From an uncultured Dehalococcoidia bacterium (GTDB lineage Bacteria > Chloroflexota > Dehalococcoidia > Lucifugimonadales > UBA3495), in NCBI GenBank assembly GCA_958295765.1, contig CATQHB010000002.1, positions 1,624,091 to 1,688,090 of the forward strand: a stretch of 64,000 nt of DNA, read 5' to 3'. Numbering within the stretch: the stretch's first letter is position 1; each line of letters starts with the position of its first letter. The position numbers were made by a program, and so were the translations under genes. Of the stretch, positions 6,945 to 14,102 are shown in pieces. The notes beneath the pieces are model-generated. The model saw only the letters and a program-made list of their open reading frames with translations. It had not been told where the DNA came from and did no database searches.

Positions 6945-9230
6945 CTAACCGTCCTTCTCCGCCAACGCCTCCAGCACCGAACCGGGGGTGATGGGCAACT
7001 TGCGGATGCGGGCGCCGGTGGCGTGATAGACGGCGTTGGCTACCGCCGCCAGGGGCGGGATTATCGGGCCTTCACCGACGCCGCGCAAGCCGAAGGGGTG
7101 GCGCGGGTTGGGAACCTCGATAATCACCGTGTCAATCATCGGCAGGTCCAGGGTGGTGGGCATCCGGTAGTCGAGGAAACTGGAGTTAGCCATAGTGCCG
7201 TCCGGGGTGTAGAAATACTCCTCGTTCAGCGCCCAGCCGATACCCTGCACCGTGGCCCCCTGCATCTGCCCCTCGACAAAGCTGGGATGCACCGCCTGGC
7301 CGGCGTCCAGAAAGGCGGTAAAGCGCAGAATATCCACCTTGCCGGTCTCCGGGTCAACTTCCACGTCCACGATGTTGCCGGCAAAGATGGGGCCGACGCC
7401 GGTGGAGGCCGCCGAGGCCGAGCAGGTAACCGGGCCGCCGGTCCGCATCAGCCGGCTCGCCAGTTCCTTGAAAGTCAGCCGGTCTTCCGTTTTGGCGCAG
7501 ACAAAGGCCCCGTCCTGAAAGTCCACGTCCTCATCTTCCACTTCCCACAGCAGGGCGGCCCGGCGCTTCATCTGCCCCTTGACCTCCTCGGCGGCAGCGA
7601 TGGCCGCCAGGCCGGTGTCAAAGGCGGTACGGCTGCCGCCGGTGTTGGCGGTATAGCCGACGCTATCGGTATCCCCCACCGCCGGGAACACATCCTCGGA
7701 GGCCAGGCCCAGCACCTCGGCGGCTTGCATCGCAATGGCGGTGCGGGTGCCGCCAATGTCCACCGAGCCGGTTATCAGGTTGAGGGTGCCGTTGCTGTTG
7801 ACGTTGATGGTGGCCGATGAGGTCTGCCCGCCCTGGGCACGGAAGGCTACGGCCACGCCCCGGCCCCGGTTGGGGCCGCCCAGGGGCGCGTTGTAGTGGT
7901 CGTGGTTCTTCATCGCCTCTTCCAGTTCCAGGCAGCCAAAAACGGCGTGGGGAACGCCGTTGGGCATCCGGTCGCCCTCCTTGACCGCGTTCTTCAGGCG
8001 CAGTTCCATCGGGTCGATGCCCAACTCCTCGGCCAGTTCGTCCAGGGCGCACTCCACGGTAAAGTTGGCCTGGGGCTGGCCGGGGGCGCGGTAAGACTGG
8101 GCCTTCTGCTTGTTGCAAACCACGTCATACCCGTCCACCAGGACGTTCTCGATGTTGTAGGAGCCAAAGCTGGTAATGGCGCCGCCGCCCACCGGGGAGC
8201 CGGGGAAAGCGCCGGCCTCATAGACCATATAAACCTGCCCGGCGGTGATTTTCCCCTCTCTGGTGGCGCCAATCTTGACCCGCATAAAGGTGGCGGAGGC
8301 CGGGCCGCTGCCCTCAAAGACCTCTTTCCGGCTCATGGCAATCTTGACCGGCCGGCCGGACTTTTTAGCCAGGGCCGCCGTTACCGGGGCCAGGTAGGTA
8401 ACGCCCTTGGCGCCAAAGCCGCCGCCGATTTCCATAGGTATCACCTTGACCATGGACTCGGGCAGGCGCAGGATGGCGGCGGTGGTGGCGCGCACGGCAA
8501 AGGCGCCCTGAGTGCTGGTCCAGACCGTCAGCCGCCCGTCGGTGGACCATTGGGCGGTAGCTACGTGGGGTTCAATGTAACCCTGGTGCACCGTTTGAGT
8601 TTCGTATTCCCGTTCCACGACTACGGCAGCTTCCTGGAAACCCTTTTCGACGTCCCCCAACTTGTGCTGCAAGTGGCCGGCGATATTGCTGCGCTGGCCG
8701 GTGTCATCGCCGGGGCCGAACCGCTCCACCCGAAAACGGGTAGTCATATCGTCGTGGAGCAGGGGCGCATCCTCTTTCAGCGCATCATGCAAGTCCAGGA
8801 CAACCGGCAGCACTTCGTAATCGACTTCAATCAGGGCCAGGGCTTCCTCGGCTACGTGGGGATTGGTGGCGGCCACCGCCGCTACCGCATGGCCCCGGTA
8901 CAGGGCTTTCCGGTCGGCCAGGATGTTCTCGGCGATGATTCGGGGGTTCTGCTGCGCGTTTTCGTAGTCAATGGACGGCTGTTCCCGCACAATGGGGAAG
9001 TCCTGGGCGGTCGCCACCGCCAGCACGCCGGGCAGGGCCTCGGCCCGGCTGGTGTCAATGCTGCGGATGCGGGCGTGGGCGTGGGGACTGCGGAGAATCT
9101 TGCCGTGCAACATTCCGGGCAGGTTAATGTCGGCGCCGAACCGGGCGGCCCCGGTTACCTTGTCAAAACCGTCATGGCGCGGGGGACGGGTGCCCACCAC
9201 GCTGTATTTGCTCTCGGCGGCGGTTGTCAT
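6945..9230 (-). CDS. Xanthine dehydrogenase-family molybdopterin-binding subunit
   Basis: A 761-residue large catalytic subunit of the xanthine dehydrogenase/aldehyde oxidase family, which hydroxylates aromatic heterocycles or aldehydes at a Mo-cytosine/molybdopterin centre. The N-terminal domain (HDGFDKVTGAARFGADI) precedes the Mo-binding block IGGGFGAKG (about residue 270), SYRAPGQPQANF, and the catalytic Glu in GVGEGP (about residue 720). SYRAPGQP rather than a Cys-containing loop argues against a CO dehydrogenase. No FAD-binding or 2Fe-2S subunit lies next to it, so its partners are elsewhere or it is an orphan. ATG 9230 follows GGAGG. Confidence 0.9.
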   Translation of the reverse strand: MTTAAESKYSVVGTRPPRHDGFDKVTGAARFGADINLPGMLHGKILRSPHAHARIRSIDTSRAEALPGVLAVATAQDFPIVREQPSIDYENAQQNPRIIAENILADRKALYRGHAVAAVAATNPHVAEEALALIEVDYEVLPVVLDLHDALKEDAPLLHDDMTTRFRVERFGPGDDTGQRSNIAGHLQHKLGDVEKGFQEAAVVVEREYETQTVHQGYIEPHVATAQWSTDGRLTVWTSTQGAFAVRATTAAILRLPESMVKVIPMEIGGGFGAKGVTYLAPVTAALAKKSGRPVKIAMSRKEVFEGSGPASATFMRVKIGATREGKITAGQVYMVYEAGAFPGSPVGGGAITSFGSYNIENVLVDGYDVVCNKQKAQSYRAPGQPQANFTVECALDELAEELGIDPMELRLKNAVKEGDRMPNGVPHAVFGCLELEEAMKNHDHYNAPLGGPNRGRGVAVAFRAQGGQTSSATINVNSNGTLNLITGSVDIGGTRTAIAMQAAEVLGLASEDVFPAVGDTDSVGYTANTGGSRTAFDTGLAAIAAAEEVKGQMKRRAALLWEVEDEDVDFQDGAFVCAKTEDRLTFKELASRLMRTGGPVTCSASAASTGVGPIFAGNIVDVEVDPETGKVDILRFTAFLDAGQAVHPSFVEGQMQGATVQGIGWALNEEYFYTPDGTMANSSFLDYRMPTTLDLPMIDTVIIEVPNPRHPFGLRGVGEGPIIPPLAAVANAVYHATGARIRKLPITPGSVLEALAEKDG

Positions 9231-9375
9231 CGGCGGCCTCCTTATTCTTTAATTCTTTCTTTATGGTAACTGGTGGCCCTAGTCTAGGCATTGGGCCGGG
9301 CGGTGTCAAACCGGCTTGGCTACGGGATAGGGCTGTGCAAAGTTAATGCCAATAACATCATCAACACATCCGCTT

Positions 9376-9580
9376 AATAGGTACTGTCAACCGGTGTTGG
9401 TATGGACACGGGTAGGGGCGGGTTTCTAACCCGCCCGCACGCCAGGGCAAGGTCAGCTTGCGGAACGAATGTAGCCATATCTGAAATATCCTTGCCCCGG
9501 AGCCTGGGCGGGTTAGAAACCCGCCCCTACCGGCAAACAAGGCCGGGCAGGAAGTCCAACACCGGTTGAGAATACCGCTT
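9376..9580. repeat. MITE-like composite palindromic element (~205 bp)
   Basis: Outer arms TCAACCGGTGTTGG and CCAACACCGGTTGAGAATACC bracket two inverted GGGCGGGTT palindromes (near 9413 and 9503). No ORF lies inside. The layout matches the elements at 34140, 35770, 49418 and 58910. Confidence 0.75.
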
Positions 9581-9589
9581 AATATCCGC

Positions 9590-9787
9590 TCATGGTGAGC
9601 CTGTCGAACCATCCATGCCACACTGGAATTCATCCTTCGACCGGCTCAGGATGAGCGGGGAGAAAGACCAAGGCTATTGCATCGTCAAACCGTCGTTCCG
9701 GCGAAAGCCGGAATCCAGAACTCTCTGTAACCGACTCGCTCTTTTCCGGGGGATTTCCTGGATTCCGGCTTTCGCCGGAACGACGGT
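9590..9787. repeat. Family B repeat followed by family C inverted repeat
   Basis: The family B pair lies at 9590-9656. The family C element at 9690-9787 has 30-bp arms around a conserved centre containing GGGGGATTTCC. With the preceding element they fill the 9231-9865 gap. Confidence 0.75.
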
Positions 9788-9865
9788 TGATTAGGTTGCC
9801 CCGGCCCGTGCTATACTTGTACCCGATTTCGGCCCGGCTATGGGTACATTGAGGGGTGGGGAACG

Positions 9866-10885
9866 TTGGAAGTAGTCTTTGACCGGGGCGTTTATCTGCC
9901 GGAGTTGGATTTGTGGCTGGATTCCCGCCGCAAGCAGGAGTTGGGCCTCATCTCCCACGCCCATTCCGACCATACCGCCCGGCACCGCCGGCCAATCCTC
10001 ACCGCCAACACCCGGCTGCTGCTGGCCGACTACCTGAAACGCGCCGACCCGATTACCCTGGACTACGGCGAACCGCTGGAACGGGAGGATTATACCCTGA
10101 CCCTGTATCCGGCCGGGCATTGCCTCGGCTCGGCCCAGGCCCTGGTAACCAGCAAGAAAACCGGCCAGCGGCTGCTTTACACCGGCGATTTCAAAGCCCG
10201 GCCCAGCCCGATCAATGAGCCGCTGCGGCCGGTGGAGTGCGATGTTCTGGTGATTGAGGCCACCTACGGCAAGCCGGAATACACCTTCCCGCCGGAGGAC
10301 AACGTGCTGGAAACCGCCTACCGCACCCTGCGGGTCTGGCTGGAGCGGGGCGAGCGGCCCATTGTCCAGGGCTGGCGGCTGGGCAAGGCCCAGGAGTTGA
10401 TGCACCACCTGTTGGCCGCCGGGTTTGAGTTGGTGGTGGAGGATGGGATTTACCGGGTAGCCGAAGCCTACCAGCAGGCCGGGGTGAAGTTCCCCGGCCG
10501 CTTTGCCAACTTCAACGGCGCGTGGGCCGAGGGGCAGGTGCTGGTCTGTCCGCCGGGACAGCGCAAGAACGGAAGCTTGAACAGTGCGTTGAACCGCTAC
10601 TTGGGCAAGCGGTATATGGAGTTGACCGGCTGGGCCTCCGGCGGGCGCGGCAAGGGACGGCGCCATTGGGGACGCCCCGGCGACGCCAGCCTGCCCTACA
10701 GCGACCACGCCGACTTTAACGACTTGGTGAACTACGTAGAACAGGTGCAACCCCGGCAGGTTTACACCGTCAACGGCTTCCCCGACCTGGCCGCCCACCT
10801 GCGCACCCGGGGCTACCCGGCGGTGCATCTGGACGGCAAAAACGGACACCAGGACAACGGCGGGTTTCAGATGAAATTGGTTTAG
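9866..10885 (+). CDS. MBL-fold beta-CASP-like nuclease/hydrolase
   Basis: A 339-residue metallo-beta-lactamase-fold protein of the kind annotated as mRNA 3'-end processing factor or ligase-associated exonuclease. The metal-binding HAHSDH lies at residues 31-36. PAGHCLGSAQALV and LYTGDFK follow, supplying further His and Asp ligands. A late LPYSDHADF segment matches motif C of beta-CASP-type enzymes. It starts at TTG 9866 behind GAGGGGTGGGG. An EVE-like gene begins 18 bp after its stop and may be cotranscribed. A role in RNA or DNA end processing is inferred from the family. Confidence 0.82.
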   Translation: MEVVFDRGVYLPELDLWLDSRRKQELGLISHAHSDHTARHRRPILTANTRLLLADYLKRADPITLDYGEPLEREDYTLTLYPAGHCLGSAQALVTSKKTGQRLLYTGDFKARPSPINEPLRPVECDVLVIEATYGKPEYTFPPEDNVLETAYRTLRVWLERGERPIVQGWRLGKAQELMHHLLAAGFELVVEDGIYRVAEAYQQAGVKFPGRFANFNGAWAEGQVLVCPPGQRKNGSLNSALNRYLGKRYMELTGWASGGRGKGRRHWGRPGDASLPYSDHADFNDLVNYVEQVQPRQVYTVNGFPDLAAHLRTRGYPAVHLDGKNGHQDNGGFQMKLV

Positions 10886-10903
10886 GGAGAATGAGGGAGA
10901 GTT

Positions 10904-11437
10904 ATGGTCAGATATTGGGTTATTGCCCCTTCCCGCAATAGCAGAAGTACTACCGACGAAAGGGATTGGCATCCGCTTGGGTACGAAACCGTTTGGGGTT
11001 ACGACCAGGAAAACAGCGTAATTGCCATTGGCTGGGGGGAACTTGGCGACCTTACCGGTTTTTCCCGGGAGGCCATCAAACGGCAACACGCTGCCACGTA
11101 TAACGATGAGGGTCGCGGTTACTTGAGCCTCCAACGGTTTTGGTGCGACATTTCCCCTGGAGACCGCATCATCGCCCGCCGGGGAACCAGGAAAGTAGTG
11201 GGCATCGGAACCGTCATTGGCAAGCCGGTCTATGACCCGGATCAAGGTGATTTACGGACTGGCGGCCTGCCAATTTGGCCTTATCCCAACTTTCTCCCGG
11301 TTAAGTGGGGCCGGCTCGAGGAATTCAATCTGCGTTCATCTCTACCAAGAGATACCGTGGCCGAGTTGAAACAGTCCTTCCCCTGTTGGCCCGAAATAGT
11401 AGAAGCTATTTTGTCCCAAGTATGGCCGAGGGAGTGA
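10904..11437 (+). CDS. Stand-alone EVE/YTH-like (modified-base-reader) protein
   Basis: A 177-residue protein. RYWVIAPS at the N-terminus, IAIGWGELGDL near residue 41 and FWCDISPGDRIIARRGTRKVVGIGTV (two halves, about 79-104) match the EVE-like module found in front of McrB-type GTPases and in EVE-HNH proteins. Those modules bind modified bases such as 5-methylcytosine. Here the domain is alone with no nuclease or GTPase attached. It follows the MBL nuclease by 18 bp, with AGGGAGA before the ATG. It may be a reader that works with that nuclease; this is inference. Confidence 0.65.
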   Translation: MVRYWVIAPSRNSRSTTDERDWHPLGYETVWGYDQENSVIAIGWGELGDLTGFSREAIKRQHAATYNDEGRGYLSLQRFWCDISPGDRIIARRGTRKVVGIGTVIGKPVYDPDQGDLRTGGLPIWPYPNFLPVKWGRLEEFNLRSSLPRDTVAELKQSFPCWPEIVEAILSQVWPRE

Positions 11438-11467
11438 TGTAGAGCGGTAGTAAATTCGCCCCAGAGA

Positions 11468-11499
11468 GCCGGGGCGGATGTGATTGCATCCGCCCCGGC
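11468..11499. terminator. Perfect 13-bp palindrome between EVE gene and higA
   Basis: GCCGGGGCGGATG-TGATTG-CATCCGCCCCGGC forms an uninterrupted hairpin between convergent gene ends and probably terminates both. Its 26-bp core reappears in reverse complement at 12294-12319, on the other side of the higBA module. Confidence 0.7.
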
Positions 11500-11524
11500 A
11501 TTTACCCGTGCTACCAATGTTCTC

Positions 11525-11824
11525 CTAATCCGGGGTGGCGCCAGCGGCGGCAGTCGGCAAGGAACGCACCGCCGCCCCAACGCGCCGGTCGGCCTCGGCC
11601 AGGTCAAACTGGGTCTGGAGGTTCAGCCAGAATTGAGGTTCCATTCCGAACCAGTGGCCCAAGCGCAGGGCGGTGTCGCCGGTTACGGAACGCTTGCCGG
11701 CAATTATCTGGCTGATGCGATTGGGCGGCACGTCAATGCGGCGGGCCAGCTCGGTAGGCGACAGTCCCCGCTCGGCCAGTTCATCATTGAGAACCTCTCC
11801 CGGATGCACGGCGCGCTTAAACAT
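11525..11824 (-). CDS. higA: HigA-family antitoxin (HTH)
   Basis: A 99-residue antitoxin of the HigA/VapI type. It opens with the diagnostic HPGEVLNDEL and has a Xre-type helix-turn-helix (LSPTELARRIDVPPNRISQI, about residues 21-40). LGHWFGMEPQFWLNLQ near the middle is the family dimerisation segment. It lies 22 bp downstream of the higB toxin on the same strand, the usual toxin-first HigBA order. It should bind the toxin and repress the operon promoter at 12140-12168. Confidence 0.93.
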   Translation of the reverse strand: MFKRAVHPGEVLNDELAERGLSPTELARRIDVPPNRISQIIAGKRSVTGDTALRLGHWFGMEPQFWLNLQTQFDLAEADRRVGAAVRSLPTAAAGATPD

Positions 11825-11846
11825 ATTTCACTCTCTTTTTCCGGCT

Positions 11847-12131
11847 TTAATGGTAGTCCACGATTTCTACCATAGTCGGCCCCGGGTAGCCCCCCGGCCA
11901 AGTAAAGCAGATACGCCATTGCCGGTTGATTCGTATGGAATACTGGCCGGCTCTATCGCCCCTGAGGGATTCAAGCCGATTACTGGACAAGGCTCGCAAT
12001 GCATCCAAGGACGGCGCGGCGTTCAGAATAGACAACCGCTTGGCCGCTTGTTCCTCAAACCCTTGAAAAGCCGGGATGAAGTCGCCGTCAGCGAAAGACT
12101 CAGTTCGTCTATCCCGGTAGCCAATAATCAT
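11847..12131 (-). CDS. higB: HigB/RelE-family mRNA interferase toxin
   Basis: A 94-residue RelE-superfamily toxin. The C-terminal block NRLESLRGDRAGQYSIRINR then WRICFTW and ending VEIVDYH is the HigB signature. Such toxins cleave mRNA on the ribosome. The ATG at 12131 has no visible Shine-Dalgarno site. A near-consensus promoter just upstream would place transcription initiation about at the start codon, suggesting a leaderless message. higA follows after 22 bp. Confidence 0.92.
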   Translation of the reverse strand: MIIGYRDRRTESFADGDFIPAFQGFEEQAAKRLSILNAAPSLDALRALSSNRLESLRGDRAGQYSIRINRQWRICFTWPGGYPGPTMVEIVDYH

Positions 12132-12139
12132 ATCCAGCT

Positions 12140-12168
12140 ATTATAGTGCGGGATACGTAGTACGTCAA
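12140..12168 (-). promoter_or_regulatory. higBA promoter, probably leaderless
   Basis: TTGACG (12168-12163), 17 bp, then TATAAT (12145-12140) on the minus strand. With normal spacing the transcript would start around 12133, within a few bases of the higB ATG (12131). Confidence 0.7.
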
Positions 12169-12219
12169 ACGTCTAAAGGGTTGTGATTCGGACGAAATCG
12201 GATCGTGTCCGGGAAAGAA

Positions 12220-12319
12220 AATAGGGGCGGGTTTGTAACCCGCCCTTACGCCTATGGTAACACAGACAATCGTTGATAATACCCAAAACGTCAGGGGCGG
12301 ATGCAATCACATCCGCCCC
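12220..12319. repeat. GGGCGGGTT palindrome and inverted copy of the higA-side palindrome
   Basis: A GGGCGGGTTTGTAACCCGCCC core lies at about 12226. The GGGGCGGATG-CAATCA-CATCCGCCCC palindrome lies at 12294-12319, which is the exact reverse complement of the core at 11470. The latter is 35 bp past the leuA stop and may terminate leuA. Confidence 0.65.
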
Positions 12320-12353
12320 CTTTGGGTTAGGTTTTATTGCCGTCAACCCCGCC

Positions 12354-13913
12354 CTAGTCCGGCGTTGTACCTACGGCCGGCAGGTTCGCTTCCTCTTCGG
12401 CGGCCAGCATCCGGTTGACCGCGCTGAGGTAGGCTTTGGCGCTGGCGACGATGATGTCGGTGGAGGCGCCGCGACCGAAAAAGGTTCGTCCGGTGTTTTC
12501 GATGCGGACGGTTACCGTGCCGATGGCATCCAGACCCTCGCTGACCGACTGGACGTTGAAGTCCACCAGCTTGGTGGTGCAGCCAATCACCCGGTCAATG
12601 GCCTTGCAGGCCGCGTCCACCGGGCCGTTGCCGGTCGAGGCGTCGGTCAGTTCTACGCCGGCCGAGTCAATCAGCCGGACGGTGGCGGTGGGGATGTCGT
12701 GGTCGCCGCCGGAGAACTGAACCTGTTCCAGGGTGTAGCTGACCGACTCGGTGGAAACCCGCTTTTCCTCATCCATCAGGATTTCCAGGTCCCGGTCGGT
12801 AACCTCCCGTTTCTTGTCGGCCAACTCCTTGAACGCCTCAAACACGGTGGAGATTTCGTCCCGGCTCAAGGTGTAACCCAGGGCCTCCAAGCGAGCCTGC
12901 AAGCCGGCCCGGCCGCTGAGCTTGCCCAGCACCAGGCTGTTGCCGGGCACTCCGACCCGCTCCGGCTGCATCACCTCGTAAGTGGAGCGGTCTTTCAGTA
13001 CCCCGTCCTGGTGGATACCCGAGGCGTGGCGGAAAGCGTTTTCACCAACAATGGCCTTGTTGGCCTGCACCGACATTCCGGTGATGCGGCTGACCAGGCG
13101 GCTGGTGGGATAGAGCTGGGTGGTGTCCACGCTCATGTCCACGCCGAACAGATCTTTACGGGTATCCAGGCCCATAATAATCTCTTCCAGCGAGGCGTTG
13201 CCGGCCCGCTCGCCGATGCCGTTGATGCAGCCCTCCACCTGGCGGGCGCCGGCTTGCACGGCGGACAGGCTGTTGGACACCGCCAGGCCCAGGTCGTTGT
13301 GACAGTGGACGCTGAGGGTTACCCGGTCAATGCCCTCCACCTTTTCCTGGACTTCCCGGAGCAGCCGGGCAAAGTCCGAGGGAATGGCGTAGCCCACGGT
13401 ATCGGCGATGTTGACGGTAGTGGCGCCGGCCCGGATGACCGCCTCCAGCATCTCAAAGAGGTACTCCGGCGTGGTGCGGGTGGCGTCCATCGGGGAAAAC
13501 TCCACGTCGCTGCAATAGCCGGCCGCGCGTTCCACCATGGCGACGGCCATCTCGATGACCTCCTCCCGGTTCTTGCGGAGTTGGTGCAGCACGTGAATGT
13601 CCGAGGAGGACAGGAAAACGTGAATACGGGGCGACTCGGCGCCCTTGATGGCCTGCCAAGCCTGATCCACGTCGTTGGGGTGGGCGCGGGCCAGTGAGCA
13701 GATTACCGGGTTGCGTACCTCCCGGGCGATGGTGCTGACCGCCTGAAAATCGCCGGGGGAACTGGCAGCGAACCCGGCCTCGATGATGTCCACCTTCAGC
13801 CGTTCCAACTGCTTGGCGATTTCGATTTTCTCGTCCACCGTCATACCGATACCGGCGGACTGTTCCCCATCCCGGAGCGTGGTGTCCAGAAATCTTACTT
13901 TGTCGTTAGCCAT
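12354..13913 (-). CDS. leuA: 2-isopropylmalate synthase
   Basis: A 519-residue LeuA, which condenses 2-oxoisovalerate with acetyl-CoA in the first committed step of leucine synthesis. It opens with the catalytic DTTLRDGEQS. VHCHNDLGLAVSN in the middle supplies metal-binding histidines, and NGIGERAGNASLEE follows. The C-terminal third is the LeuA allosteric dimer domain for leucine feedback. Length matches the bacterial enzyme. ATG 13913 follows AGGTAAGG. It is the last gene of the ilv-leu cluster here and is separated from ilvC by a foreign-looking two-gene island. A short Leu-containing ORF precedes it. Confidence 0.96.
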   Translation of the reverse strand: MANDKVRFLDTTLRDGEQSAGIGMTVDEKIEIAKQLERLKVDIIEAGFAASSPGDFQAVSTIAREVRNPVICSLARAHPNDVDQAWQAIKGAESPRIHVFLSSSDIHVLHQLRKNREEVIEMAVAMVERAAGYCSDVEFSPMDATRTTPEYLFEMLEAVIRAGATTVNIADTVGYAIPSDFARLLREVQEKVEGIDRVTLSVHCHNDLGLAVSNSLSAVQAGARQVEGCINGIGERAGNASLEEIIMGLDTRKDLFGVDMSVDTTQLYPTSRLVSRITGMSVQANKAIVGENAFRHASGIHQDGVLKDRSTYEVMQPERVGVPGNSLVLGKLSGRAGLQARLEALGYTLSRDEISTVFEAFKELADKKREVTDRDLEILMDEEKRVSTESVSYTLEQVQFSGGDHDIPTATVRLIDSAGVELTDASTGNGPVDAACKAIDRVIGCTTKLVDFNVQSVSEGLDAIGTVTVRIENTGRTFFGRGASTDIIVASAKAYLSAVNRMLAAEEEANLPAVGTTPD

Positions 13914-13955
13914 AACCTTACCTAATCCCTTCTCCGTTAAAATTTGTGGCGCGGG

Positions 13956-14066
13956 TTACCCAACCGAGTCGGAAAGGGAGGACAGGGTCACGCAGTCCAC
14001 CGCAGCCAGCCCAGCCAAGACCAGCGTGCGATGGTGAACTGCTATGCAAGTTACCTCCGCGTTCAT
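13956..14066 (-). CDS. 36-residue ORF upstream of leuA (possible leader peptide)
   Basis: A short frame starts at ATG 14066 behind a near-perfect AGGAGG site and ends at TAA 13958-13956, 42 bp before leuA. It encodes MNAEVTCIAVHH... with five Leu (15, 17, 20, 28, 31), denser around RTLVLAGLA. It could be a leucine-responsive leader peptide. It could also be the orphaned 5' end of a gene cut when the island inserted. There is no run of consecutive Leu codons and no obvious terminator hairpin, so a leader role is only suggested. Confidence 0.4.
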   Translation of the reverse strand: MNAEVTCIAVHHRTLVLAGLAAVDCVTLSSLSDSVG

Positions 14067-14102
14067 TATGTTTACCTCCTGAAAATTCAACTGGTTATGC
14101 TT

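Noticed and set aside
7896-9269. 457-codon plus-strand ORF
   Set aside because: It is the antisense of the molybdopterin subunit, with His/Gly/Val-rich composition and no recognisable domain.
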